Positions 51,541-59,409 of a stretch of 64,000 nt of DNA are shown here, piece by piece. Under the pieces are notes generated by a model, which saw only the letters and a list, made by a program, of their open reading frames with translations, ran no database searches and was not told the origin of the DNA. This stretch comes from Bacteroidales bacterium UBA3653. Lineage in GTDB: Bacteria > Bacteroidota > Bacteroidia > Bacteroidales > Paludibacteraceae. The position numbers and the translations under genes are program-made. The stretch lies in contig DFKE01000001.1 in assembly GCA_002373505.1 (NCBI GenBank), positions 1 to 64,000 on the forward strand. The letters run 5' to 3'. Every line of letters starts with the position of its first letter. Position 1 is the stretch's first letter.

Positions 51541-53442
51541 ATGCAAATAAAAAATCTAACATCCCAAATCACCCGTTTCAAGGCTTTTCCGATAGTCCTG
51601 CGCCTGGGTATATTTGCTGCTCTGGCAGTCGTGTGTGTCCTCATGTTTCCGCGTTATAACAACGCCTTCCGCTATCATTACGAAGTGGGAAAACCATGGG
51701 GTTACGGCACCCTTACTGCGGACTTTGACTTCCCTATCTATAAGACCGACGAGCAGCTGCAGACCGACCAGAAGCAACTGCTTTCCACCTTCGCCCCTTA
51801 TTTCAAATATCTTCCGCGCGTGCAGCGGGAAGTGAAAGTGGTGTCCCTCGGAACGATGGAATGGATGCAGTCGGAGGGTTATACCAGAATAGCAATCAAC
51901 CAGTCCAGGTATCCCTTGTCAGAGGTCTATACACCGATGACCGCGCATAAGAAATTCGGCTATGACTGTGCCCAGAACCTGGTGCTGGACACGGCGAAGA
52001 CAGAGGACATGCGAACCAAACTGCTGTCCACTATTTCTCCCACGCAGGGTCTTGTCCAGAAAGGAGAGAAGATCATAGACAAAGGCGAGATCGTGACCGA
52101 ACGCAATTACCAGATTCTGCAATCGCTGCGGCGTGCCTATGAGGATGAGTCGCTCGGTCACCGCCAGCGCACACTCTCTATCTTCGGGGAAGCGATGCTG
52201 GTTGTGCTGTTCCTGAGTCTGTTTGTCATCTATCTCTATGTCTTCCGTGCCGCTTATCTGCGCAGAACTTCCACGGTTCTGTTCTTCTGCCTGCAGATGT
52301 TTATTGTTATCGCGCTGGCTTGCCTCGCTTTGCGGTTCAACCTGTCGGTTTATCTGATTCCCTTTGCGTGGGTGCCCATCCTGACCCGTGTCTTCTTTGA
52401 TTCGAGAACAGCCCTTTTCCTGCATTTCACAACGATACTCATCTCTTCTATCGTAGTGCCTGCGCCCGTAGAGTTCTTCTTTATCCAGATCGTGGTAGGC
52501 ATGGTGGCGGTGTCCTCGCTGTCGGACATGACCCGCCGCGCACAACTCGTACAGACGGCGGCTTGGATCTTCCTCGCGCAGAGTGTGGCTTATACCGCAC
52601 TCACTTTCGCGCAGACAGGCGTATGGTCGTCTATCGATCTGTGGATGTATCTCTATTTCTTCATCTGCGGACTGCTCACGGTAGGATGCTACGGTCTGAT
52701 TTATATGTTTGAGAAACTGTTCCGTTTCATCTCGTCCATCACGCTTGTCGAACTGGCGGACATCAACTCCGAACTGCTTCATATGCTTGCAGAGCGTGCT
52801 CCCGGCACCTTCCAGCATTCGATGCAGGTGTCTAACCTTGCGGCGGAAGCAGCCAAGGCTATCGGTGCCAACGCGCTGCTGGTGCGCACCGGCGCTCTGT
52901 ATCACGATATAGGTAAGATGACCGACCCGCTCTACTATGTAGAGAACCAGACAGGGACGGAGAACCCGCTGCTGAAGATGGATCCACGCGACGCGGCGCA
53001 AGTGGTCATCGCCCATGTTCCGGAAGGGGAGAAGATAGCACGCCGGAACCATCTGCCGGAGGTGGTCATCAATTTCATTACCACCCACCACGGCACATCG
53101 CTTGTGCGCTATTTCTACAACACCTATTGCAATGCGCATCCGGGCGAGGAAGTGGATGAGACGCTCTTCCGCTATCCGGGCTCCAAACCCACCACGAAAG
53201 AAGGAGCTATCCTGATGATTGCGGATGCGATAGAGGCGCGCTCGCGCAGTCTGTCCGAGTTCACGGAGAAAGCGATAACAGAAGCGGTGAACCAGATGAT
53301 AGACAGCCAGATAGCGGACGGCCAGTTCGCCGAGACGCCTCTCTCCTTCAAGGATGTGGAGGACATGCGTAAGGTCTTCATCTCGCGTCTCATCGCCATG
53401 AACCATCATCGTATCTCATATCCTACTTTAAACAAAAAATAG
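51541..53442 (+). CDS. 7TM-HD domain phosphohydrolase (PgpH-like, cyclic di-AMP type)
   Basis: A 633-residue membrane protein: one N-terminal helix (about 20-38), an extracytoplasmic 7TMR-HDED region (about 45-215), seven membrane helices (about 220-410) and a cytoplasmic HD domain (about 430-620) with ERAPGTFQHSMQVSNLAAEA and the metal site TGALYHDIGKM. Architecture matches PgpH, which hydrolyses cyclic di-AMP in Firmicutes; the substrate here is inferred. It follows the GGGPS-TadA fusion by 19 bases and is read towards dus. Confidence 0.9.
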   Translation: MQIKNLTSQITRFKAFPIVLRLGIFAALAVVCVLMFPRYNNAFRYHYEVGKPWGYGTLTADFDFPIYKTDEQLQTDQKQLLSTFAPYFKYLPRVQREVKVVSLGTMEWMQSEGYTRIAINQSRYPLSEVYTPMTAHKKFGYDCAQNLVLDTAKTEDMRTKLLSTISPTQGLVQKGEKIIDKGEIVTERNYQILQSLRRAYEDESLGHRQRTLSIFGEAMLVVLFLSLFVIYLYVFRAAYLRRTSTVLFFCLQMFIVIALACLALRFNLSVYLIPFAWVPILTRVFFDSRTALFLHFTTILISSIVVPAPVEFFFIQIVVGMVAVSSLSDMTRRAQLVQTAAWIFLAQSVAYTALTFAQTGVWSSIDLWMYLYFFICGLLTVGCYGLIYMFEKLFRFISSITLVELADINSELLHMLAERAPGTFQHSMQVSNLAAEAAKAIGANALLVRTGALYHDIGKMTDPLYYVENQTGTENPLLKMDPRDAAQVVIAHVPEGEKIARRNHLPEVVINFITTHHGTSLVRYFYNTYCNAHPGEEVDETLFRYPGSKPTTKEGAILMIADAIEARSRSLSEFTEKAITEAVNQMIDSQIADGQFAETPLSFKDVEDMRKVFISRLIAMNHHRISYPTLNKK

Positions 53443-53443
53443 T

Positions 53444-53482
53444 TCGTCATTACGTCATTACGTAATTACGTGATTACGAGAA
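53444..53482. repeat. Octamer tandem repeat (CGTAATTA type) before dus
   Basis: CGTCATTA CGTCATTA CGTAATTA CGTGATTA CGAG, immediately before the dus start; same family as 18896-18940. Confidence 0.85.
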
Positions 53483-53484
53483 AA

Positions 53485-54582
53485 ATGATAAATTACCCCC
53501 TTTATCTCGCTCCCATGGAGGATGTCACCGATCCTGCCTTCCGTGCGCTCTGCAAGCGTTACGGAGCCGATCGCGTCTATACGGAGTTTGTCAATGCGGA
53601 CGCTCTTGTCCGCGATATAGCTTCCACCACCCGCAAACTGACTATCCACGACGCCGAGCGGCCTGTAGCCATCCAGATCTACGGAAAAGACCCCGAATCC
53701 ATGGCGGAGGCGGCAAAGATAGTGGAGCAGGCGCATCCGGATGTCATAGATATCAACTTCGGCTGTCCGGTTAAGAAAGTAGCGGGAAAAGGAGCCGGAG
53801 CGGGGCTGCTGCGCGACGTGCCTAAGATGCTGGAGATAGCCAAAGCCGTAGTCAATGCCGTCTCTACGCCTGTCACAGCCAAGACCCGTCTCGGATGGGA
53901 CGAAGCCGACCTCCTACCCCGTGTCAATCCCTTGGGACTCAACACTCCCTCCCTTGAGGGGAGGGGTGGGGAGGGGTTCTTTATTGTCGAACTTGCTGAG
54001 GCTCTCCAGGACTGCGGTATTCAGGAACTCGCCATCCACGGCCGTACGCGTTCGCAGATGTACAGAGGCGAAGCCGACTGGACGCTGATAGGCGAGGTGA
54101 AGAACGACCCGCGCATACATATACCTATTATAGGTAACGGGGACGTGTGTACGCCTGAACGCGCGCGGGAGTGTTTCGACCGCTACGGCGTGGATGCCAT
54201 CATGGTCGGCCGCGCTACTTTCGGTGCCCCGTGGCTCTTCGCAGAAATGAAGGAATATCTGTCTGGAAATTCGGTCTGTCAGTCCGAAGGACGGTCTGTC
54301 AGCGAAGAGCGGTCGCCCACTTGGCATCTGTCAGCGGCTCCGCCGCGGTCTATGGAGGACAAAGTAGCTGTTCTCAAAGAACACGTGCTTTCTTCCATCG
54401 CCTGGTGCGGCAACGACGAACGCAAAGGTATCGTCCATTCGCGCCGGCATTTTGCGGCGTCGCCGGTCTTCAAAGGGCTGCCGGATTTCAAACAGACCCG
54501 CATCGCCCTTCTCCGCGCCGAAACCGTCTCCGAAGTCTTCGCTATCATGGACTCCATCGTCGCCCAATGGGGAAATGACTAA
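53485..54582 (+). CDS. tRNA-dihydrouridine synthase
   Basis: A 365-residue flavoenzyme of the DusB-like group reducing uridine in the tRNA D-loop. ATG at 53485 (MINYPLYLAPMEDVTD) is preferred to a GTG at 53470 inside the octamer array. Motifs: LAPMEDVTDPAFRALCKRYG, catalytic cysteine in DINFGCPVKKVAGKGAGAGL, AIHGRTRSQMYRGEADWTLI and IIGNGDVCTPERARECFDRY. Two inserts are repeat-encoded: LLPRVNPLGLNTPSLEGRGG, followed by EGF, in the middle of a conserved segment, and GNSVCQSEGRSVSEERSPTW near residue 260. The core residues are intact, so the enzyme may still work. Confidence 0.92.
   Translation: MINYPLYLAPMEDVTDPAFRALCKRYGADRVYTEFVNADALVRDIASTTRKLTIHDAERPVAIQIYGKDPESMAEAAKIVEQAHPDVIDINFGCPVKKVAGKGAGAGLLRDVPKMLEIAKAVVNAVSTPVTAKTRLGWDEADLLPRVNPLGLNTPSLEGRGGEGFFIVELAEALQDCGIQELAIHGRTRSQMYRGEADWTLIGEVKNDPRIHIPIIGNGDVCTPERARECFDRYGVDAIMVGRATFGAPWLFAEMKEYLSGNSVCQSEGRSVSEERSPTWHLSAAPPRSMEDKVAVLKEHVLSSIAWCGNDERKGIVHSRRHFAASPVFKGLPDFKQTRIALLRAETVSEVFAIMDSIVAQWGND
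53945..53981. repeat. G-rich palindromic element B, copy inside dus
   Basis: CTCCCTTGAGGGGAGGGGTG plus GGGAGGGG in frame, encoding PSLEGRGGEGF. Compare the spacer copy at 43312-43345. Confidence 0.8.
54271..54350. repeat. CGGTCTGTCAGCG repeat inside dus
   Basis: CGGTCTGTCAGTCCGAAGGA, CGGTCTGTCAGCGAAGAG, CGGTCGCCC and CTGTCAGCGGCTCCG units in frame; the CTGTCAGCGAAG..CGGTC core is shared with manC. Confidence 0.75.
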
Positions 54583-54662
54583 ATAAATGACCAAATGGTA
54601 AATGAGAAAATGCGAAAATGACTAAATAAATGACCAAATGGTAAATGATCAAATGAGAAAAT
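54576..54662. repeat. 15-nt repeat array between dus and the BASS gene
   Basis: Mixed AAATGACTAAAT, AAATGACC-AAATGGT and GAGAAAATGCGAAAATG units; it fills the spacer and includes the BASS start region. Confidence 0.9.
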
Positions 54663-55681
54663 GGTTTGATTCCCACGCCCTCTGGGTTTCCATGCTCATA
54701 GGTGCTTTCGGCTATAAACTCTTTCTGCCGCTTGCTCCGACGCTCCCGTGGCTGATTTTCTTTATGCTCTTCTTCACGTTCTGCAAAGTCAATCCGCTGG
54801 ACCTTCGTCTTCATAAATGGCATTGGGCTGTTCTTGCCGCGCAACTGTTTTTGAGTTTCGCTACGTATGCCGGAGTGATGTATCTCACGCATAATAAGAT
54901 CCTTGCGCAGGGACTGCTGATGTGTTTTATCATGCCTACCGCTACAGCAGCGCCTATTATTGCAGGCAAACTGGGCGGTTCGATCCAAAACCTCACTGCC
55001 TTCACCCTCCTCTCTAATTTCGCTACAGCCATCGTCGTTCCCGCCACTTTTCCGCTAATAAGCAATAACTTGGAACTTTCAACTTTAGAACTTCTTTCAA
55101 CTTTCAACTTTCAACTTTCAACTTCCTTCCTCCCCGCCTTTCTTTTGATTCTCTCGCGCATCGCACCTCTCCTCCTCGGACCTTTCTTCGCCGCCTGGCT
55201 TCTCCGGATCGCGTATAAATGGAAGACCCGAAAAGAGTTTGTCCTGTCCCCAGGACTCGCGCAAATTCCTTTCTATCTCTGGGTGGCATCTATCATCGTT
55301 CTTATGGCGGTGGTGACAAAGACGGTGCTTTCTTCTTTCGACTTGTATCTTTCTACTATATTAACTCTGTTAATATGCTCTTTCTTCGCCTGCCTTGTTC
55401 AGTTTTGTCTGGGCAAACTGATAGGCTACTATCTGCCGGCTGCCAGCAAAGGCAAAGACTATCAGGATGTGCTCATCAACCCGGCTGCGGCGCCTACCAC
55501 CATGGCTGGCGTCTCCTCCATTACTGCCGGACAGGCTTTCGGACAGAAGAACACTTCCCTCGGCGTCTGGATGGCAAATACCTATCTCGACCCCATGGCG
55601 TCACTCGGAGCGGCAGCGTATATCATATGGCAAAATATCTTCAATTCCGCCCAATTAACTATCGCTGCCCATAAAAAATAA
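54656..55681 (+). CDS. BASS-family (bile acid:sodium symporter-like) transporter
   Basis: A membrane protein of about 341 residues with roughly nine to ten hydrophobic helices. The start is ambiguous because ATGs at 54638 and 54656 both lie in the 15-nt repeat; the later one gives MRKWFDSHALWVSMLIGAFG. LMCFIMPTATAAPIIAGKLG is the conserved inverted-repeat segment with helix-breaking residues seen in sodium/solute BASS proteins, and NPAAAPTTMAGVSSITAGQA is its second-half counterpart. A periplasmic or cytoplasmic loop contains NNLELSTLELLSTFNFQLST, encoded by heptamers (55072-55124). Substrate unknown (organic anions are typical). Confidence 0.8.
   Translation, partial: RKWFDSHALWVSMLIGAFGYKLFLPLAPTLPWLIFFMLFFTFCKVNPLDLRLHKWHWAVLAAQLFLSFATYAGVMYLTHNKILAQGLLMCFIMPTATAAPIIAGKLGGSIQNLTAFTLLSNFATAIVVPATFPLISNNLELSTLELLSTFNFQLSTSFLPAFLLILSRIAPLLLGPFFAAWLLRIAYKWKTRKEFVLSPGLAQIPFYLWVASIIVLMAVVTKTVLSSFDLYLSTILTLLICSFFACLVQFCLGKLIGYYLPAASKGKDYQDVLINPAAAPTTMAGVSSITAGQAFGQKNTSLGVWMANTYLDPMASLGAAAYIIWQNIFNSAQLTIAAHKK
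55072..55124. repeat. Heptamer array (CTTTCAA) inside the BASS gene
   Basis: ACTTTCA-ACTTTAG-AACTTC and four CTTTCAA units in frame, encoding LSTLELLSTFNFQLSTS. Identical unit to the spacer array at 49581-49612. Confidence 0.9.
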
Positions 55682-55712
55682 GCTTTCGACTTTTGTCTTT
55701 CGACTTTTGACT
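55682..55712. repeat. CTTTCGACTTTTG repeat after the BASS gene
   Basis: GCTTTCGACTTTTGT, CTTTCGACTTTTGA units directly after the stop codon. Confidence 0.75.
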
Positions 55713-55730
55713 AAAAAAAATAATTTTTTA

Positions 55731-55762
55731 TTTGCATATTCGAAAAAAAAGCAGTATCTTTG
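55731..55762 (+). promoter_or_regulatory. Promoter of the 1016-residue gene
   Basis: TTTG (55731-55734), 20-nt spacer with an A8 tract, TATCTTTG (55755-55762). RNA starts near 55769, giving a leader of about 105 nt. Confidence 0.85.
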
Positions 55763-55780
55763 CCCCCGAATTGAAAACTG

Positions 55781-55817
55781 TCGATATATCGCTATCTCGT
55801 AATATCGGTATGTCGGA
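55781..55817 (+). promoter_or_regulatory. 8-nt periodic leader element, copy 1
   Basis: Four 8-nt units beginning TCG (TCGATATA, TCGCTATC, TCGTAATA, TCGGTATG) then TCGGAAA in the untranslated leader. The copy at 59531-59567 has the same phase and spacing. Confidence 0.65.
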
Positions 55818-55873
55818 AAAGATATCAATCAACTTATTAATTAACTTTTTGTTTAACTTAAAATCATTAAAAC

Positions 55874-58800
55874 ATGAGAAAAATCTTTTCTTTGTTGGCT
55901 GCTGTGCTTTTCGCAGGCAGCATGATGGCTGACTCCTACACGATTACCTTTAAGGAGGGTAGTGGTACGGATTCTGACAGCGGTACTAAAGTTTCCACAG
56001 TTGCTGACATCATCTCTGATGGCGCATCGTATGTTTCGGAAGTTGCTACTGCAACGAACGTTTACAACGCACGCATAGGCCGTGGTATTAAATTAGGTAC
56101 TAGCAAGGCTGTTGGTGAGTTGACGCTTACCCTTGCTACTCCGGTTAATGCTACTTCTATCGTTGTTACGGCTCGTAAGTACAATGATACTGAGAAGTCC
56201 TTTACGATTCAAGGTTCAGATTTTACTGCTGGTGATGGTAATGATTTTGCAGAGTACACCTACACGTATGATGTAGCTACCGAAATTTCTTCGATTGCAC
56301 TCACTTCACCGAAGCGCATTTATTTCACTTCTGTTACAGTTAACTACGAGGCTGGTGGTGTAACTCCTCCTGCTACTCTGACTGAGCCGGCTGCGGCTCC
56401 TGCTGCTCCGACATGGCCTGCTAACCAAGTGAAGGCTGTTTACTCGGCTACTTACAATGCTGACTGCGGCTTCGGCGAGTGGGGCTCAGGTACTACTGTT
56501 GCTCAGGAAGAGTTCGGTAAGAAGTATGTTACCACCGGTTTAGGCTACTTCGGTCTTGAGTTTGCTGAGCACCTGAACTGCGCTAAGATGGAGAAACTCC
56601 ACATGGACGTTTGGGTTGCTGCTGACGCTTCTATCCGTATCGTTCCTATCCATGGTGGTACTGAAGTGGGCGTTACCAAACAACTCGTTGGCCAACAATG
56701 GAACGCTATCGATATCGCTCTGACTGAGTTCGAGGGTGTTACCGACTGGACCGACGTTTATCAGATTAAGATTGACAATGCTGCTAATCTGACTTTCTGG
56801 CTGAACAATGTTTATTTCTATACAACTGTAGCTCCGGCTGCTGATACTGAGGCTCCGACGGCTGTTGTTGCTTCGTTGGTTTCTGCTTCGTACTTCAGCG
56901 CAAAGATTTCGGCTACTGCTACCGACAACTCGGATGCTGTAATCTTCGTTGTTAAGGATGGTGAGAATGAACTGACTACAGCTCCTGCAGTTTCGGGTGT
57001 TGCTAAAGAAATCGTCGTTAAAGGTCTGCTCCCGAATACGGCTTACAACCTCTCTGTTGTAGCTAAGGATGAGGCTGGCAACGCTGCTGCTCCGGTAGCT
57101 GTTGCTGCTACCACACTCGCAGCTCCTGCTCCTGCTACTGCACCGACTTATGCTGCTGACAAAGTGCTGGCTCTCGAGACTGGCGCTTATACCAACCTCG
57201 CTTACGGCTTGCAGGATTGGTGGGCTATGCCGGCTGTTGTTAAAGGCAACTTGGCTGCTAACGAACCTGCTCTCTGCCTCCTTCCGAACGAGACCGGAAG
57301 TAGCTGCTTCGGTATGGCATTCGCTCCGACCGACATCACCGCTTATGACGCACTCGAGATGGATGTTTATCCGACAGTAGAGGGCGCTAAACTGAAAATC
57401 CAAGTTATCGGCGTTGGCGAGGCTGCTACTGAGTATGAACTCGTGGCTAACCAATGGAACCATATCTCGCTCGACATCAAGGGTAACACCAAGACCAATT
57501 GCGAGCAGGTAGGTTTCTATGACTGCAACAACTTGCTCGGAGCTTGCTTCGTACAGAATGTACTCTTCGTTGATACAGACGAGGATGCTCCGGTTCAGGC
57601 TATTACTTGCGCTGATGTATATAGCAAGGCTAAAAATGACGTAGTTGACCTCCTCAACCCTGTTGTTGTTACTTATGCTAATGGCAAAAACGTATGGGTA
57701 AAGGATGCTACAGCTTCTATGTTGATTTATCTGCCGGCTAATGGAACTTATCAAGCTGGTGACGTACTCTCAGGAATAGCAGGTGTAGTAGATATTTACA
57801 ATGGTGTTACTGAAATCAAACCGTCTGCTGATCAAGTTACTGCTATTACAGTTGCTGCCGGCGACGCTCCGGCTGCAGAGGAATTGGCTACTGTGGCTGC
57901 TACTGATGTAAACAAGTACATCGTTCTCAAGAATGTTGACGCAGAAGGTGAATTCGCAGAAGGAACCCAGTCCAACCTCACTATCGCAGGTGTTACTGTT
58001 CGTAATCAATTCAAGAATGGCTATGCCTTTGAGGCAGGTAAAAAGTATAATGTTTATGGTGTTGTTACTCTCTATCAGAACAACCCGCAGGTTTACTTCA
58101 TCTCCGCTGAGGTAGTCGGTACTCCGGTTGATCCGCAGACTATCGACATCACTATCTCGAAAGGCATGATGTTCTCTGACGCTGTGGCATCTTATGGTTA
58201 CTGGGATATCTATGGTGAGAATGAGAACTACGCTATCGAACTCTCCAATATCTCTACAACTGAGGTTCCGGGTGTTTATACTGTAGAAGACCTTGATGCA
58301 GATTATTCTTATGTAGTAGCTCTGGCTGCTCCTAAGGATACAATCCACTTCACCGCGGGGCAAGTAGAAGTAGCTGTTAGCGCTGAAGGTGTGGTTACCG
58401 TTGTTGGCCAACTCACCGGCGATGATAGCAATATCTATAATATCAACCTCACTTACAAAGATCCGGTTGCTGAGAAGACAGTTACTGTTGCTATTCCTGA
58501 AGCCACTCTGTTCACAGGTTATGCATCCTACGGTCTGTATGGCGCATATGGCTATACTGCTGACAGTGCCACTTATGTACAACTGGGTATCTGGGTTGAG
58601 CAAGAATTCCAAGGCGACTTCACGGAGGATGATCTTGATTACAAGTATATCGGTTCCGGTCTAATAGATGCAGATGGTACACAATCCATCTTCTCTGCGG
58701 CCATTACCGTTACTCCGGGCAATGGAGAAGGTGTATATCGTATCACCGCAGACCTCCTCTGCTACAACAATACCCTCTACAAAGTGACCATGCAAATTGG

Positions 58801-58924
58801 TATCGAGCAGGGTATCGAGGATGTTGACGCTGCTGTTAAGGCTACAAAGACCATCAAGAACGGTCAGCTCATCATCGAGAAGAACGGCGTTCAGTACAAC
58901 GCACAGGGCGCTGTAATCCGCTAA
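55874..58924 (+). CDS. Secreted multidomain protein (beta-sandwich, FN3, OB-fold) with short C-terminal tail
   Basis: A 1016-residue secreted protein. Signal peptide 1-19; beta-sandwich domain (about 20-160) shared with the 1296- and 329-residue proteins; two carbohydrate-binding-like modules (about 180-320 and 425-570); a fibronectin III domain between them (SYFSAKISATATDNSDAVIF, then LLPNTAYNLSVVAKDEAGNA); an OB-type domain (about 575-740); two copies of a C-terminal beta domain (about 755-985); and the tail KTIKNGQLIIEKNGVQYNAQ, then GAVIR. Codon use is strongly shifted to GCT, GTT, ACT and ATC compared with neighbours, suggesting high expression. It has its own promoter, long leader and terminator. 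Likely an abundant surface or extracellular protein; ligand unknown. Confidence 0.88.
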   Translation: MRKIFSLLAAVLFAGSMMADSYTITFKEGSGTDSDSGTKVSTVADIISDGASYVSEVATATNVYNARIGRGIKLGTSKAVGELTLTLATPVNATSIVVTARKYNDTEKSFTIQGSDFTAGDGNDFAEYTYTYDVATEISSIALTSPKRIYFTSVTVNYEAGGVTPPATLTEPAAAPAAPTWPANQVKAVYSATYNADCGFGEWGSGTTVAQEEFGKKYVTTGLGYFGLEFAEHLNCAKMEKLHMDVWVAADASIRIVPIHGGTEVGVTKQLVGQQWNAIDIALTEFEGVTDWTDVYQIKIDNAANLTFWLNNVYFYTTVAPAADTEAPTAVVASLVSASYFSAKISATATDNSDAVIFVVKDGENELTTAPAVSGVAKEIVVKGLLPNTAYNLSVVAKDEAGNAAAPVAVAATTLAAPAPATAPTYAADKVLALETGAYTNLAYGLQDWWAMPAVVKGNLAANEPALCLLPNETGSSCFGMAFAPTDITAYDALEMDVYPTVEGAKLKIQVIGVGEAATEYELVANQWNHISLDIKGNTKTNCEQVGFYDCNNLLGACFVQNVLFVDTDEDAPVQAITCADVYSKAKNDVVDLLNPVVVTYANGKNVWVKDATASMLIYLPANGTYQAGDVLSGIAGVVDIYNGVTEIKPSADQVTAITVAAGDAPAAEELATVAATDVNKYIVLKNVDAEGEFAEGTQSNLTIAGVTVRNQFKNGYAFEAGKKYNVYGVVTLYQNNPQVYFISAEVVGTPVDPQTIDITISKGMMFSDAVASYGYWDIYGENENYAIELSNISTTEVPGVYTVEDLDADYSYVVALAAPKDTIHFTAGQVEVAVSAEGVVTVVGQLTGDDSNIYNINLTYKDPVAEKTVTVAIPEATLFTGYASYGLYGAYGYTADSATYVQLGIWVEQEFQGDFTEDDLDYKYIGSGLIDADGTQSIFSAAITVTPGNGEGVYRITADLLCYNNTLYKVTMQIGIEQGIEDVDAAVKATKTIKNGQLIIEKNGVQYNAQGAVIR

Positions 58925-58940
58925 TAATCATTGTGCATTT

Positions 58941-58960
58941 CTCGCGCATCTTTGCGCGAG
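58941..58960. repeat. Palindromic element C (CTCGCGCA..TGCGCGAG), copy 1
   Basis: CTCGCGCATCTTTGCGCGAG preceded by TGTGCATTT. A second copy with the same left flank is at 59197-59216. Confidence 0.8.
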
Positions 58961-58974
58961 CCGAAACAACAACC

Positions 58975-58994
58975 ATCCGCCAAGTTTGGCGGAT
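58975..58994. repeat. Palindromic element A, copy 2
   Basis: ATCCGCCAAGTTTGGCGGAT. Confidence 0.8.
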
Positions 58995-59006
58995 CCAAAA
59001 ACAACC

Positions 59007-59026
59007 ATCCGCCATCCTTGGCGGAT
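59007..59026. repeat. Palindromic element A, copy 3
   Basis: ATCCGCCATCCTTGGCGGAT, 12 bases after copy 2 with the same AACAACC left flank. Confidence 0.8.
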
Positions 59027-59032
59027 CAGAAA

Positions 59033-59066
59033 AGAGGGTGTGTCGCATGACACGCCCTCTCTTTTT
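59033..59066 (+). terminator. Terminator of the 1016-residue gene
   Basis: AGAGGG-T-GTGTC-GCAT-GACAC-G-CCCTCT stem followed by CTTTTT. Confidence 0.85.
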
Positions 59067-59196
59067 CCCCTCTCCCTTCTGCCCTTCTGCACTCATCACT
59101 TTTCCCCTCTCCCCCTTCAGGGGGTCGGGGGGCTTCCCTCCGTCCATTACGTCCGGATTGTATCCGGACACGGCTTTGCTGTCTCTCTGTGCATTT

Positions 59197-59216
59197 CTCG
59201 CGCATCATTGCGCGAG
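59197..59216. repeat. Palindromic element C, copy 2
   Basis: CTCGCGCATCATTGCGCGAG, again preceded by TGTGCATTT. Confidence 0.8.
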
Positions 59217-59266
59217 TCTGTTCCTTTTTTGCACAGACCAAAAATAGACCCCAAACCGACCCTAAA

Positions 59267-59315
59267 GGGGGTGATAAGGGGGTGATAAGGGGGTGATTAG
59301 GGGGTGATTAGGGGG
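59267..59315. repeat. 11-nt G-run array (GGGGGTGATAA/GGGGGTGATTA)
   Basis: Five G5 runs at exactly 11-base spacing (59267, 59278, 59289, 59300, 59311). Such runs can form a G-quadruplex. The block after it (ATTCGTGATACATCA) resembles that at 10164-10180. Confidence 0.9.
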
Positions 59316-59367
59316 AGATTCGTGATACATCACTGAGCTTCTGGCGGAAGAAATACCGCCTTTTCGT

Positions 59368-59387
59368 ATCCGCCAAGAATGGCGGAT
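59368..59387. repeat. Palindromic element A, copy 4
   Basis: ATCCGCCAAGAATGGCGGAT. Confidence 0.75.
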
Positions 59388-59409
59388 TGGGAATCCTTCA
59401 ATTCCGCTG

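Noticed and set aside
53292..53332. MVNDQMVN-like segment NQMIDSQIADGQ in the 7TM-HD gene as another repeat insert
   Set aside because: The position and residues fit the conserved end of HD domains in this family, so it is probably natural homology and not the repeat.
51919..53409. A 496-residue minus-strand frame opposite the 7TM-HD gene
   Set aside because: Rich in Arg/His with no recognisable domain; the plus strand encodes a full conserved protein. It is a shadow caused by the codon use of that gene.
56540..57754. A 404-residue minus-strand frame opposite the 1016-residue gene
   Set aside because: Ser/Arg/Asn-rich shadow frame caused by strongly biased codon use on the coding strand.
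59026..59241. A 71-residue minus-strand frame in the repeat region
   Set aside because: It is made of translated palindromes and repeats and has no start context, although a promoter lies upstream.
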